DNA of 64,000 nt, taken from NCBI RefSeq assembly GCF_002846205.1, contig NZ_PHKV01000002.1, forward strand, positions 248,001 to 312,000. The letters are read 5' to 3'. The notes beneath the pieces were generated by a model that was not told the origin of the DNA, made no database searches, and was given only the letters and a program-made list of their open reading frames with translations. How positions within the stretch are numbered: position 1 is the first letter of the stretch; each line of letters opens with the position of its first letter. A program made the translations under genes and the position numbers. The stretch is from Xanthomonas prunicola (GTDB taxonomy: Bacteria; Pseudomonadota; Gammaproteobacteria; Xanthomonadales; Xanthomonadaceae). Below, one piece after another: positions 49,258 through 58,284 of the stretch.

Positions 49258-50535
49258 TCACTTGGCCTGGGCCGGCAGGCCCACGCGATGGCCGCGCAGC
49301 GAATAGAACAGGATGTACAGATAGCACGGCACCATCAGCGCAGCGAACACCACCTGGAAGTCGTAGTGCTGTTTGAGAATGGCGAACAGCTGCGGAATGA
49401 TCGCGCCGCCGGCAATGCCCATCACCAGCAGTGCCGACCCGATCTCGGTAAAGCGACCGAGGCCGCGAATGGCCAGCGGAAAGATCGCCGGCCACATCAT
49501 CGCGTTGGCAAAGCCCAGCGCAGCGACGAAGCCCACCGACACATAGCCGTGTGTGAGCAAGGCACCGAGCGAGAACAGCACGCCCAGCACGGCCGACACG
49601 CTCAGGTAGCGCGCCTGCGAGATCACACGCGGAATCAGCACCAGGCCGGCGATATAGCCCAGCAACATCGCGCCCAACGTGTAGGAGGTGAAAATCTTGG
49701 TGCTGTCCAGCGGTAGATCGAAGCCGTGGCCGTAGGTGCCGATGGCATCGCCAGCCATCACTTCCACGCCCACATAGACGAACAGACACAGCACGCCCAG
49801 CCACAAATGCGGGAACTGGAAGATGCTGGATTTCTGCACGCCGGCCTTGGTGCCCGGCGTGGCATTGGCTTCGGAGGCCTTGAGCTCCGGCAGCGGCGAG
49901 AACAGGACGCCGATGGCCAGCAGCAACAGCACCCCGGACATCACCAGATACGGTGCGTGGATTTGCGCAGCAAACGCAGTCAGCAGGGTTTCCTTGGTTG
50001 CCGCGTCGGCACTGGCCACCTGCGCGGACAGATCGCCGATGCCGTGCAGCACCAGCGAGCCGATCAGGATCGGCGCCAGGATGCCGGCGATCTTGTTGCA
50101 GATGCCCATCAAGGCGATGCGGCGCGCGGCGCTTTCGATTGGCCCGAGAATGCTGATGTACGGGTTGATCGCCGTCTGTAGCAGCGCCAGGCCGCTACCG
50201 ATCACGAACAGGCCGCCCAGCGCGCCCGGATACCAGCGCTGCGTCGCGAACTGGCCAAAGCCTGCTGCGCCAACGGCCATCACCACCAGACTCAGCGCCA
50301 GGCCCTTCTTCATGCCGGTGCGCTTGAGAATCCACGACGAAGGCAAGGCCAGAAAGAAGTACGACAGGTAGAACACCATCAGCACCAGGAAGGCATTGAC
50401 CTCGTTTAGGTCGAACGCCAGCCGCACGAAGGTGATCAGCGGCCCGTTGATCCAGGTGAAAAAGCCGATGATGAAAAACAGCACGCCGACGATGGCGATC
50501 GAGACAACGGGATTTGCAGGCCTGGCGGTAGTCAT
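49258..50535 (-). CDS. nagP: GlcNAc transporter NagP (FucP-like MFS)
   Basis: Inner-membrane proton-sugar symporter that brings GlcNAc from periplasm to cytoplasm; no PTS is involved, so a NagK-type kinase encoded elsewhere must phosphorylate it. 425 aa with about 12 helices; signatures FLVLMVFYLSYFFLALPSSW and GSGLALLQTAINPYISILGP, as in the FucP/NagP group of the major facilitator superfamily. 40 bases before nagR and 44 after nagQ in the same direction. Confidence 0.93.
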   Translation of the reverse strand: MTTARPANPVVSIAIVGVLFFIIGFFTWINGPLITFVRLAFDLNEVNAFLVLMVFYLSYFFLALPSSWILKRTGMKKGLALSLVVMAVGAAGFGQFATQRWYPGALGGLFVIGSGLALLQTAINPYISILGPIESAARRIALMGICNKIAGILAPILIGSLVLHGIGDLSAQVASADAATKETLLTAFAAQIHAPYLVMSGVLLLLAIGVLFSPLPELKASEANATPGTKAGVQKSSIFQFPHLWLGVLCLFVYVGVEVMAGDAIGTYGHGFDLPLDSTKIFTSYTLGAMLLGYIAGLVLIPRVISQARYLSVSAVLGVLFSLGALLTHGYVSVGFVAALGFANAMMWPAIFPLAIRGLGRFTEIGSALLVMGIAGGAIIPQLFAILKQHYDFQVVFAALMVPCYLYILFYSLRGHRVGLPAQAK

Positions 50536-50579
50536 GGATCGGCTGGCTCTATAGGTTGTCGTAAGGAATGCCGTCGGCG

Positions 50580-51347
50580 TCAGCGGCGCAGTTCGGCGAC
50601 GAAATCGTAGAAATCGTTATGGCAATAGGTATCGGTCAATTCGATCGCGCTGCCGTCGCGCGCATAGCCCACGCGCACTACGTGCAGAATCGCCTCGCCG
50701 GTTTTCATGCGCAGGTGTTCGGCCAACCGCGCCGGCAAATTGATGGCGCGGAAGTACTGCAGCGCGCGTACCACCGGCGTGCCCTGTGCATCCAGATAGC
50801 TATAGAGCGAATCGCCGATCTGCTGCGGGTCGACGACGATGCGTTGCGGCAATACCGCATGTTCGTAGGCCATCACGCGGTCGTCGGCACTGCGCAGACG
50901 CGTCAGCGAGGCCACCGCCGCATCCGGCGACAAGCCCAGCCGCAAGATCTCTTCGCCATGTGCCGGGCGTAGCCGCCGCTCCAGCCAGCGCGTGCCGGGC
51001 TCATAGCCCTTGATGCGCAGCGTTTCGCTGAAGCTGGTCAAGCCGCTGAGTTGATGCTGGATCTGGGTGGTGACGAAGGTGCCGGCGCCCTGCCGGCGCG
51101 AGACCAGGCCCTGTTCGACCAGCACATCCACCGCTTGGCGCAGGGTGACCCGCGAGATTTGCAGCCGCTCGCACAGCTGGCGCTCGGCCGGCAGCGCCTC
51201 GCCGGCTTTCCACTGACCGCCACGGATGGCGTCGGTGAGCTTGGCGGCCAATTGCAGATACAGCGGTGTCGGCGCAGAAACATCCAGCGCCAGCGCATCC
51301 ATCCTGGGGTCGTCGTCCGTCCTGGCGTTGGTTCTCGGTTTGGCCAT
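50580..51347 (-). CDS. nagQ: GntR/HutC-family regulator NagQ
   Basis: Second regulator of the locus, 255 aa. ATG 51347 chosen because GGAGGA lies 6 nt upstream. Winged helix (about 27-95: PLYLQLAAKLTDAIRGGQW, LPAERQLCERLQISRVTLRQAVDVLVEQGLVSRRQGAGTFV) and UTRA effector domain (about 110-250), as in NagR/YvoA, which binds GlcN-6-P. A candidate operator lies in its leader at 51379-51399, pointing to self-control. Having both a LacI and a GntR regulator in one nag operon is a Xanthomonas trait. Confidence 0.92.
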   Translation of the reverse strand: MAKPRTNARTDDDPRMDALALDVSAPTPLYLQLAAKLTDAIRGGQWKAGEALPAERQLCERLQISRVTLRQAVDVLVEQGLVSRRQGAGTFVTTQIQHQLSGLTSFSETLRIKGYEPGTRWLERRLRPAHGEEILRLGLSPDAAVASLTRLRSADDRVMAYEHAVLPQRIVVDPQQIGDSLYSYLDAQGTPVVRALQYFRAINLPARLAEHLRMKTGEAILHVVRVGYARDGSAIELTDTYCHNDFYDFVAELRR

Positions 51348-51353
51348 TGCCCG

Positions 51354-51359
51354 TCCTCC
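51354..51359 (-). promoter_or_regulatory. Ribosome binding site of nagQ
   Basis: GGAGGA on the minus strand, 6 nt before the ATG at 51347. It fixes this start over the open-frame ATG at 51413. Confidence 0.75.
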
Positions 51360-51378
51360 GGACCGACGTGGATTTGTT

Positions 51379-51399
51379 AGGTCCAATATAGTACCAATT
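51379..51399 (-). promoter_or_regulatory. Candidate NagQ operator in front of nagQ
   Basis: Minus strand reads AATTGGTACTATATTGGACC. Its first ten bases AATTGGTACT recur in front of TonB-dependent receptor 3 (61235-61244). TTGGT/ACCAA-type half-sites resemble sites of GntR/HutC GlcNAc regulators (NagR, DasR). Not proven. Confidence 0.5.
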
Positions 51400-51561
51400 T
51401 GCCCCGCGCGCACTAGGCCGTGGATGACCGCGAACGTGGGCGACAGCGTGCCCTGCGGTGCCGCGACGCTTAAACCGCATCGGTCTGGTCGGCGTCGTGC
51501 AGGCGTGGACAGAGCGGGTCAGCGCATTGCAACCCGGCGCATCGCCGGGTTGGCGGTGCCG

Positions 51562-52722
51562 TCACAGCCGCAGATACCAGCGCCGCCGATCCATCCACCA
51601 ACCCACGGCGCAGCACACCAGCGTGTAGCTCAGCGCGCACAGCAGCGAACCCAATGGACCCGGCGCAATGGTCTGGAACACGCGGGTCCCGGCCCAGGCA
51701 TACAGGTCCAGGCCGGAGCTGCCGGCCGGGATCAGCCGCAACACCACCACGAACAATTCGGAGAACAGGTAGATCGCCAACGGGTTGCGCCCCAGCACGG
51801 TGAACAAGCCGCTGCCGCCGATCCAGCCACGCAACTCCAGCAGGTACACCAGGACGCCCAGCGCCAGTAGATCCAGGCCGACCGTGCAAGCGACAAACGA
51901 CCCGCTCCAGAGTTTCTTCGACAATGGCCAGGCGGGCGCCCAAAGCAGCGCCAGCAGCACCAGGCCCACGCCAGCCAGTAATAAAGTGCGCGTACTGGCA
52001 ATGGTCTTGCCGTATCGCTGCAGGAAGCGCCCACACAGATAACCGGCCAGCACGTTGACCGTGGCCGACAGCGTGCCGAGCAGGCCCTCAGGATCAAAGC
52101 CACCGTCCTTGCGATACAGATGCTCGCGCCCGTATAGCCACAGATCCAGGCGGGTGCCCGCATTGCCGGTCTTGCTCAACTCCGCGCCAGGTTGGCCGAA
52201 GACATACAACACTGCCCAATAGCCCAACAGCAGTGCTACGCAGGCGGGCGCAATGCCGCGTGGCGGCAGATAGCGCACCAGTAATGCCGCGGCCAGATAG
52301 CACAGGCCGATCCGCTGCAATACACCGGTCAGACGAAGTTGATCGACCGCCGTAAACGCCCATCCACCATCGGGCTGCAGATGGAAAAATGGAAACCAGT
52401 ACATCAGTACACCGCACAGCACGATCAACGCAGCGCGTTTGCTCACGCGTCCGAGGAACTGCAGATGTGGCGTGTTCGTTGCCAGCGCAAAACTCATCGC
52501 GCTACCAACGGCGAACAGGAACGAAGGAAACACCAGATCGGCCAACGTGAAGCCAAACCAGGCCGCGTGGGTCAGCTGCGCGTATGCCTGGGCGCCAGGC
52601 CCGGCGGTGTTGACCAGAATCATCAGGAAGATGGTCAGGCCGCGGAACACATCCAGCGAGAGGAAGCGTTCGCGCTTTGGTGGCGCGGTTGCAGTGGCAG
52701 CCGCGGGCGTGGGTGCGCTCAT
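51562..52722 (-). CDS. nagX: NagX, HGSNAT-like membrane acetyltransferase (DUF5009)
   Basis: 386-aa multispanning inner-membrane protein related to human heparan-alpha-glucosaminide N-acetyltransferase. ATG 52722 is preceded by GAGGGAG. Signature RFLSLDVFRGLTIFLMILVN, then THAAWFGFTLADLVFPSFLFAVG; H52 in THAAW aligns by eye with the active-site histidine of HGSNAT (in KHASWNG). About ten helices follow. The family role in bacteria is unsettled; it recurs in nag loci and is often called a GlcNAc-related permease or transacetylase. It lies upstream of nagQ and downstream of the GH89 gene. Confidence 0.88.
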   Translation of the reverse strand: MSAPTPAAATATAPPKRERFLSLDVFRGLTIFLMILVNTAGPGAQAYAQLTHAAWFGFTLADLVFPSFLFAVGSAMSFALATNTPHLQFLGRVSKRAALIVLCGVLMYWFPFFHLQPDGGWAFTAVDQLRLTGVLQRIGLCYLAAALLVRYLPPRGIAPACVALLLGYWAVLYVFGQPGAELSKTGNAGTRLDLWLYGREHLYRKDGGFDPEGLLGTLSATVNVLAGYLCGRFLQRYGKTIASTRTLLLAGVGLVLLALLWAPAWPLSKKLWSGSFVACTVGLDLLALGVLVYLLELRGWIGGSGLFTVLGRNPLAIYLFSELFVVVLRLIPAGSSGLDLYAWAGTRVFQTIAPGPLGSLLCALSYTLVCCAVGWWMDRRRWYLRL

Positions 52723-52843
52723 TGCACTCCCTCGCCCACGTCGTCGAGGTGGATGCGGCATGTGCACGCACTGCTCGTGGCCTGGGCGCTTACATCGACG
52801 CAACTGCGCTCACCTATCAACACCAGGTGCAATACAGACGTAT

Positions 52844-55240
52844 TCATTGAGCGGCGCCTCGCATGGCGCCTTGAACGGCCCCGTAGGCACTCACCTGCCG
52901 CTCGCCTTGCCCGTGACCCTGCGCAGCGCTTTGCGCTGGATCGCTTGCATCCACCTGCATCAGCAAGGTATGCAGCAAGCCCAGTGGATCGCGCGGTGGC
53001 TGACGCTTCGGCAACGCGTCCTGCGCGGCCCATTGACGTTCCCATGCTGCAAGCTGCTTATCCACTGCCGGCGCGTCGAACGGCGTACCGGCCTTACGTG
53101 CAGCACGATACGCGCCAAGAAAGCGCGTCCAGCGCTGCAGATAGAAATCCGCGTACATGCCCTGCCACGCCTTGGACGCGTAATCGGCAAGATTGCCGTC
53201 GCCGCCCCAGACACTGACCTGCGCACGCGCATTGCCGACATAGGTGCGACGCAATCCGGCGTCGTTGCCGGCCGCAGCGGCGGCCTGACCGGTCCAGTCG
53301 GCCAAGGTTTCGTGTTGACCGCCGACCAGCGCATCCAGCCCCTGTACAAGTTGTTTCGTACGCGCCAGTTGTGCATCGCCGCGCGCGAAGTCGCCGGCGT
53401 TGTAGGCCTGCACCACCGCCTGCAATTGACGGTCCGCCTGCAGGCTCAGGTAGTGACGCGCGTCTTCGATCAGATCGTAGCGGTAGAGCGGCGCGTCGGC
53501 ATAACGGTCGGCCTGCTGCAGCAACGCGTCGATGGCGCGGCGCAGGCGTTGCGGGTCGCCGGGGCGGTCGTCGAAGCCGACGATGTCGGCGGTCGGCCGC
53601 TTGAACAGCAGATACGCGCCGGCGCGCTTGTTCCACCAGCGCGGCGACCAGTAGCGGGTCTGGTAGATGCCCGCTTCCAGATCCGACCAAGCCTGCAGCA
53701 AGGCCGCATCGCTGCGGCCGTAGCGCGCGCGGGTGTATTGCGTGAGCCATTGCGACCAGGATTGCTGCGGGCCCTCCCAGGCCAGCGCGTAGAGATAGTC
53801 GTAGACCACCGAGTTGCTGTGCAGCCCTTCCGGAAACACGCCAAAGCCGCGCAGATTGCGCTTGTCCGGATCGGCCAGCAAGGCCTGCAGATCCTGCCGA
53901 TAGAACGCGAAATCGCCATACAGCGGATTGCTGGCGCCGTAGTTGTGCACGTAGCCATAGATCCACTGCTTGTTGTCGAAGGCCTGCGCCGCCTTCCAGG
54001 TGCCGGGATAGCGGTCGTTGCCGATGTCCAGCACCATCAATCGCGCGTCGGGTACCTTGCCGAGAAACGCAGCGATCGCCTGCGGTTGCCAGAACTCGCG
54101 GTCGGCACCGAACAGCCAGCCCTGCATCACCCAGGTGGCTTGCGGATTCACCTGCGCGATGGAGCGATACAACGCCTGCCCGTACTCGGCCAGGCGTGCA
54201 TCGCGTTGCGCTGGCGGTACTGCCTTGGCGCGTGCGGCATCGGAGTTGGCGATGCTGTCGCCGTACTTGGCGGCGACCACGTCGCTCCCGTCGTCGGCCA
54301 CCGGCGGCAGCATCTCGTTGAAGGCGTCGGCCAGATAGAACTCGCCTGCACCATAGGCCTGCGTGTACAGCTCCAGGAACCGCCGCGCGACCTTGGCAAA
54401 CAACGGATCGCGTGGATCCAGCCAATAGGTTTCGTGAAAGCCTTCCCACGCGCGCATGCGGTAGATGCGCGCATGCGGATGCGCCTGCGCGAACGCCTTG
54501 GGCACGTAGCCGGCAAATGCCGGCAGCACCGGCTGCATGCCCAGCTCGCGCATGCGCGTCAAGATCTGCTTCTGCAGCACGCGTTTGCTGTCGATCCATT
54601 GTTGCGGCAGCGGCGCGCGATAGCCTTCGATATTGCCCATGCGCTGCCAGGGTGTGAACGCCGGACCGGAGAAATACTCCGCCAATGCATCATCGCTGAC
54701 ATCGAACTCCCGCCACAGCGCCTGCCAGATCGCTTCCTGACCCTCCATCGCCAGCGGCATGTCGATGCCATGCAAGGCCATCCAATCGATCTCCCGCTGC
54801 CAGCGCGGCCAATCCCAGAACGGCGTGGTGTACCCGTAAGTGCAGGTGTTGAGGTAGGCGCGGTGGGCAAATGGCGTGCGTACTTGGCCACTGCTGTAGG
54901 CCGGCCATTGCGCCGGTAGTGCCACGCGATCGCCTTCCCAACTCATCGACGCCGCACCGGCCTGACCAAGATACGCATAGGCGCCACGCGCCAGGGCCAC
55001 CTGCGAAGAACCGGCAATGCGCACCGTGCCGCCGCCTGCGTCGATGCGATACCAGTCCGCGCCATCGCCGCGCGGCGCCACGGTCATCTCGAACTGATCG
55101 GCACGCGTGCCGATCAGACGTTGCAGCACCGCCTGCGCGGGCGGTGCGGCCAGCACGGTGACGGGAGTGGCGAGCAACGCACCCAGCACCACGGCGAACA
55201 GGCGCGCAGGCGACGACGTAAAAAACAGTGAGGCGGTCAT
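52844..55240 (-). CDS. GH89 alpha-N-acetylglucosaminidase (NAGLU-like)
   Basis: Periplasmic or secreted exo-enzyme removing terminal alpha-linked GlcNAc. 798 aa; signal peptide (LFAVVLGALLATPVTVLAAP), N-terminal small domain, then the TIM barrel with the family signature NTCTYGYTTPFWDWPRWQRE (131-150) and DAFNEM with E309 as likely acid/base. The position of the second catalytic Glu of NAGLU (DLFAES in human) reads DIGNDR (D409), and HNFGG reads HNYGA, so this is a divergent subfamily. The last 60 residues are low-complexity. Its ATG overlaps the GH2 stop (ATGA). Confidence 0.88.
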   Translation of the reverse strand: MTASLFFTSSPARLFAVVLGALLATPVTVLAAPPAQAVLQRLIGTRADQFEMTVAPRGDGADWYRIDAGGGTVRIAGSSQVALARGAYAYLGQAGAASMSWEGDRVALPAQWPAYSSGQVRTPFAHRAYLNTCTYGYTTPFWDWPRWQREIDWMALHGIDMPLAMEGQEAIWQALWREFDVSDDALAEYFSGPAFTPWQRMGNIEGYRAPLPQQWIDSKRVLQKQILTRMRELGMQPVLPAFAGYVPKAFAQAHPHARIYRMRAWEGFHETYWLDPRDPLFAKVARRFLELYTQAYGAGEFYLADAFNEMLPPVADDGSDVVAAKYGDSIANSDAARAKAVPPAQRDARLAEYGQALYRSIAQVNPQATWVMQGWLFGADREFWQPQAIAAFLGKVPDARLMVLDIGNDRYPGTWKAAQAFDNKQWIYGYVHNYGASNPLYGDFAFYRQDLQALLADPDKRNLRGFGVFPEGLHSNSVVYDYLYALAWEGPQQSWSQWLTQYTRARYGRSDAALLQAWSDLEAGIYQTRYWSPRWWNKRAGAYLLFKRPTADIVGFDDRPGDPQRLRRAIDALLQQADRYADAPLYRYDLIEDARHYLSLQADRQLQAVVQAYNAGDFARGDAQLARTKQLVQGLDALVGGQHETLADWTGQAAAAAGNDAGLRRTYVGNARAQVSVWGGDGNLADYASKAWQGMYADFYLQRWTRFLGAYRAARKAGTPFDAPAVDKQLAAWERQWAAQDALPKRQPPRDPLGLLHTLLMQVDASDPAQSAAQGHGQGERQVSAYGAVQGAMRGAAQ

Positions 55241-58131
55241 GGCGAGTTCCGATAATGCACTGTGACGACGTCGTGGAATCCAAACGGTTGATCGGCAGCG
55301 ACCTGCAGAATCACCGCCAGCGTGCGCTCGCCGGCCGCGGGTGCAAGCGCCACGGTGATCGGTGTCCCTGCCGCTCCCTGGGCAACCGCGTGGCCGTCCA
55401 GAAATACCTGCGCCGGCCCGCTGAGGCGGCCCAGGTCGAGCAGGCCGCCGTGGGTTTGCACGCCCTGCCAGGGCGTGAAGTGGGTGCGGTACAACACATG
55501 GCCGGCACGTTCGGGAGCGCTTTCCAGCGTACCGGGCAGTGTATTGCTCCAGCTGTTGTTGTCGTTGGGACGGCGCGGGAGATCTGGCGCCGGCGGCTGC
55601 GCGAATGCAGCGGTGTGGCGCCAGCTTTCGACCACCATCACCGGCGCCGCGATCGGCACCGACGCCGGCAGCGGCACCGACGTACAGCCGATCTCAAGCG
55701 CTGCATCGCGCAATCCCGGGCTACGCGCCTGTAGTCGTAACACGCCTGCGCCGCGCCCGGCCTGCACGATTGCCTGCGCCAGACCGTTGAACAGGGCCAC
55801 CTGCGTGCGTTGATCGGGCGTATGCGCATTTGGGTCGCCATTGCCGACACCCAGCAGCCGGCCACCGCTGATCTGTAGCGTCAGCACTGCATTGCAATCA
55901 GGCACGTGACGCCCCTGCGCGTCCACCGCTTCCAAGGTCACCGGTTGTGCATCGCGACCATCGCCGCGTAGTCCGCTGCGGTCGGGGGTGAGTTTGAGCG
56001 CGACCGGCGCGCCGGTGGTTTCCACGCGCGTGCGCGCTACTTCGCGTCCATCGCGCCAGGCCACCGCTTCAAGCACACCCGCCGCATAGTCCACTTGCCA
56101 CTGATTCGAGTGCGCACGATCCACCGCTTGTTTTCCGAGCGAGCGGCCGTTGAGCCACACCTCCACCTGCTCGGCATTGCAGAACGCCATTACGTTGATG
56201 GGCCGGCCTTCATGGTCCGGCCAGTTCCAGTGTGGCAACAGGTGCAGCACCGGCGCATCGTCGATCCACAACGCGCGGCGCAGCCAATAGGCGCCCTTGG
56301 CAAATCCGCATTGGTCCATGATGCCGAAGAACGACCCGACCGATGGCCATTCGAACGGCGTGGGTTCGCCGCGATAATCGAAACCAGTCCACACGAAACT
56401 GCCGGCGACGAACGGGCGTTCGGCAATCAGCTGCCAGGCGCGGCGATGGGTATTGCCCCAGTCCGCGGCCAGGCTGTCGTCTTCGGCCACCACGTGCGCC
56501 TCCAGATCGGTGAACCACGCACCACGCGTCTGAAACGCGCTGGTGTCTTCGCTGGACAGCATCGGCGTGCGCGGACGTGCCGCATGCACGCGGTCGTAGT
56601 TGTACTGCCGATAGTTGAAACCGAGCACGTCCACCACATCGGCTGCGCCGCGGGTGGCGAACATGCCATCGTTCATGCCGGCGGTGATCGGGCGGGTGTC
56701 GTCGAGCGCACGCACTGCGCTGGCGGCGCGCGCCATGATCGCGTAACCGGTGGCGGTGCCTTGCAGCGGCTCTTCGTTGAGCAGCGACCACAGAAACACG
56801 CTGGGATGATTGCGCTGGCGCCGCACCATGTTGCGCAGCAGCGCCACATAGTCGGGCGCAGGATTGAACAAGCGGTTCTCGGCCATCACCAACATGCCGA
56901 GCCGGTCGCAGGCCTGCAGCAGTTCCGGCGCCACTGCGTGGTGCAAACGGATGGCATTGCAGCCCATCGACTTCAACCGCTGCAGACGAAAGACATGCAG
57001 CGCATCAGGCAGCGCCACGCCGACACCGGCATGGTCCTGGTGCAGGCAGACACCCTTGATCTTGAGCGGACGGCCATTGAGGAAAAAACCAAGATCGGCA
57101 TCGAAGTGCAGGCTACGAAAACCGACGTCGCACGCAGCACGGTCACTGCGACCGTCTGCGCTGCGCACCTCCGCTTGCAGGCGATACAGCACCGGTGTTT
57201 CCACGCTCCAGCGCTGCGGCTGCGGCACGGCGATGCTGATCGCCGCCTGTGCAGTGGCGAAGGCAGCGAGCCGCAGTTGCGTCTGGCCATGCGCCACGAC
57301 GGCGCCATGCGCATCGTGCAAGACGACCTCTACCCAGGCGTCAGCGGGCTGTTCGCCGCTGTTGACAAGGTCCAACTGCACCGGCACCTGCCAGACATCG
57401 CCTGGACCTTCGCGCGGCACCGCTGCCAAGCCGTCGCCGGCGATATGCAGGGGCGCACGCAGCACCAGCCAGGTATGCCGATAGATGCCGCCGCCTTCGT
57501 ACCACCACCCATCCATGGCCTCGGCATCGACGCGGATGGCGATGCTATTCACTGCATTGCCGTAGCGTGCGACCGGTGTGAGGTCGATGACCAACCCGTT
57601 ATAGCCGCTCCAACTCCGCGCCATCAGCATGCCATTGACCCACACCGTGGCATGGCTCGCGATACCGTCCAGATGCAGTTCCACCGCCTGGCCGCGCACG
57701 GATTCTTCCAGCCGCAGCGTGCGTCGGTACCAGGCGATACCGCGCGGACGATAGCCTTGCGCGATGTTGGCGTCGGCGCGCACAGGTTGCTCGACGACAA
57801 AATCGTGCGGCAATTGCAGCTGTCGCCAGGCGGTATCGTCGAAGTCCGGCGCCGCTGCGCCCCAGGCTCGGCCAGCCTTGGCATTGGCGTAGGTCTCATC
57901 CTGCTCCAGCAGGTGCGGAAACGGCACATCGCCGGCATGGAAGCGCCACCCCTGGTCAAGATCCAGCCATTGGCCGCCGACATCTGTCGCCGATGCCTGC
58001 GGCATGGGGCGCGCCGTGGCGCTATTGCCGACACGTGGGGTGTGCGCGGCTGCCGCGCCAGACACCAACGCGGGCACGCCAAGCAGCGATGAGGCACAGA
58101 CGCTGCCAGCGAGGAACTCACGCCGGCGCAT
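55237..58131 (-). CDS. GH2 glycoside hydrolase, Tat-exported
   Basis: 964 aa from ATG 58131, which starts a twin-arginine signal (MRRREFLAGSVCASSLLGVP). GH2 order: sugar-binding jellyroll (about 50-225), Ig-like domain, TIM barrel with acid/base in WSLLNEEP (E453) and likely nucleophile E528 (MLSSEDTSAF), then Ig-like/DUF4982-type domains (NAEQVEVWLNGRSLGK...). Likely beta-galactosidase or a related exo-beta-glycosidase; substrate not readable. It is coupled to the GH89 gene, so both probably trim one imported oligosaccharide. Confidence 0.88.
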   Translation of the reverse strand: MRRREFLAGSVCASSLLGVPALVSGAAAAHTPRVGNSATARPMPQASATDVGGQWLDLDQGWRFHAGDVPFPHLLEQDETYANAKAGRAWGAAAPDFDDTAWRQLQLPHDFVVEQPVRADANIAQGYRPRGIAWYRRTLRLEESVRGQAVELHLDGIASHATVWVNGMLMARSWSGYNGLVIDLTPVARYGNAVNSIAIRVDAEAMDGWWYEGGGIYRHTWLVLRAPLHIAGDGLAAVPREGPGDVWQVPVQLDLVNSGEQPADAWVEVVLHDAHGAVVAHGQTQLRLAAFATAQAAISIAVPQPQRWSVETPVLYRLQAEVRSADGRSDRAACDVGFRSLHFDADLGFFLNGRPLKIKGVCLHQDHAGVGVALPDALHVFRLQRLKSMGCNAIRLHHAVAPELLQACDRLGMLVMAENRLFNPAPDYVALLRNMVRRQRNHPSVFLWSLLNEEPLQGTATGYAIMARAASAVRALDDTRPITAGMNDGMFATRGAADVVDVLGFNYRQYNYDRVHAARPRTPMLSSEDTSAFQTRGAWFTDLEAHVVAEDDSLAADWGNTHRRAWQLIAERPFVAGSFVWTGFDYRGEPTPFEWPSVGSFFGIMDQCGFAKGAYWLRRALWIDDAPVLHLLPHWNWPDHEGRPINVMAFCNAEQVEVWLNGRSLGKQAVDRAHSNQWQVDYAAGVLEAVAWRDGREVARTRVETTGAPVALKLTPDRSGLRGDGRDAQPVTLEAVDAQGRHVPDCNAVLTLQISGGRLLGVGNGDPNAHTPDQRTQVALFNGLAQAIVQAGRGAGVLRLQARSPGLRDAALEIGCTSVPLPASVPIAAPVMVVESWRHTAAFAQPPAPDLPRRPNDNNSWSNTLPGTLESAPERAGHVLYRTHFTPWQGVQTHGGLLDLGRLSGPAQVFLDGHAVAQGAAGTPITVALAPAAGERTLAVILQVAADQPFGFHDVVTVHYRNSP

Positions 58132-58284
58132 GGCAGCACCCGGTCGACTGCGTCGCATGCACGCCACGTGGCACACGCATTGCCAGCACTGCACGGCTCG
58201 CTTGCCCTGCACCAGCACCGTTACCCTCACTGCTGGCCGCCGCACGCCGCTGTGCACGGCGGCCCGAGGCATTGCGTCCCCGCA

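Noticed and set aside
47088..49376. Long plus-strand frame over nagB-II and nagR
   Set aside because: Antisense shadow; both opposite genes have full motifs and tight operon spacing.
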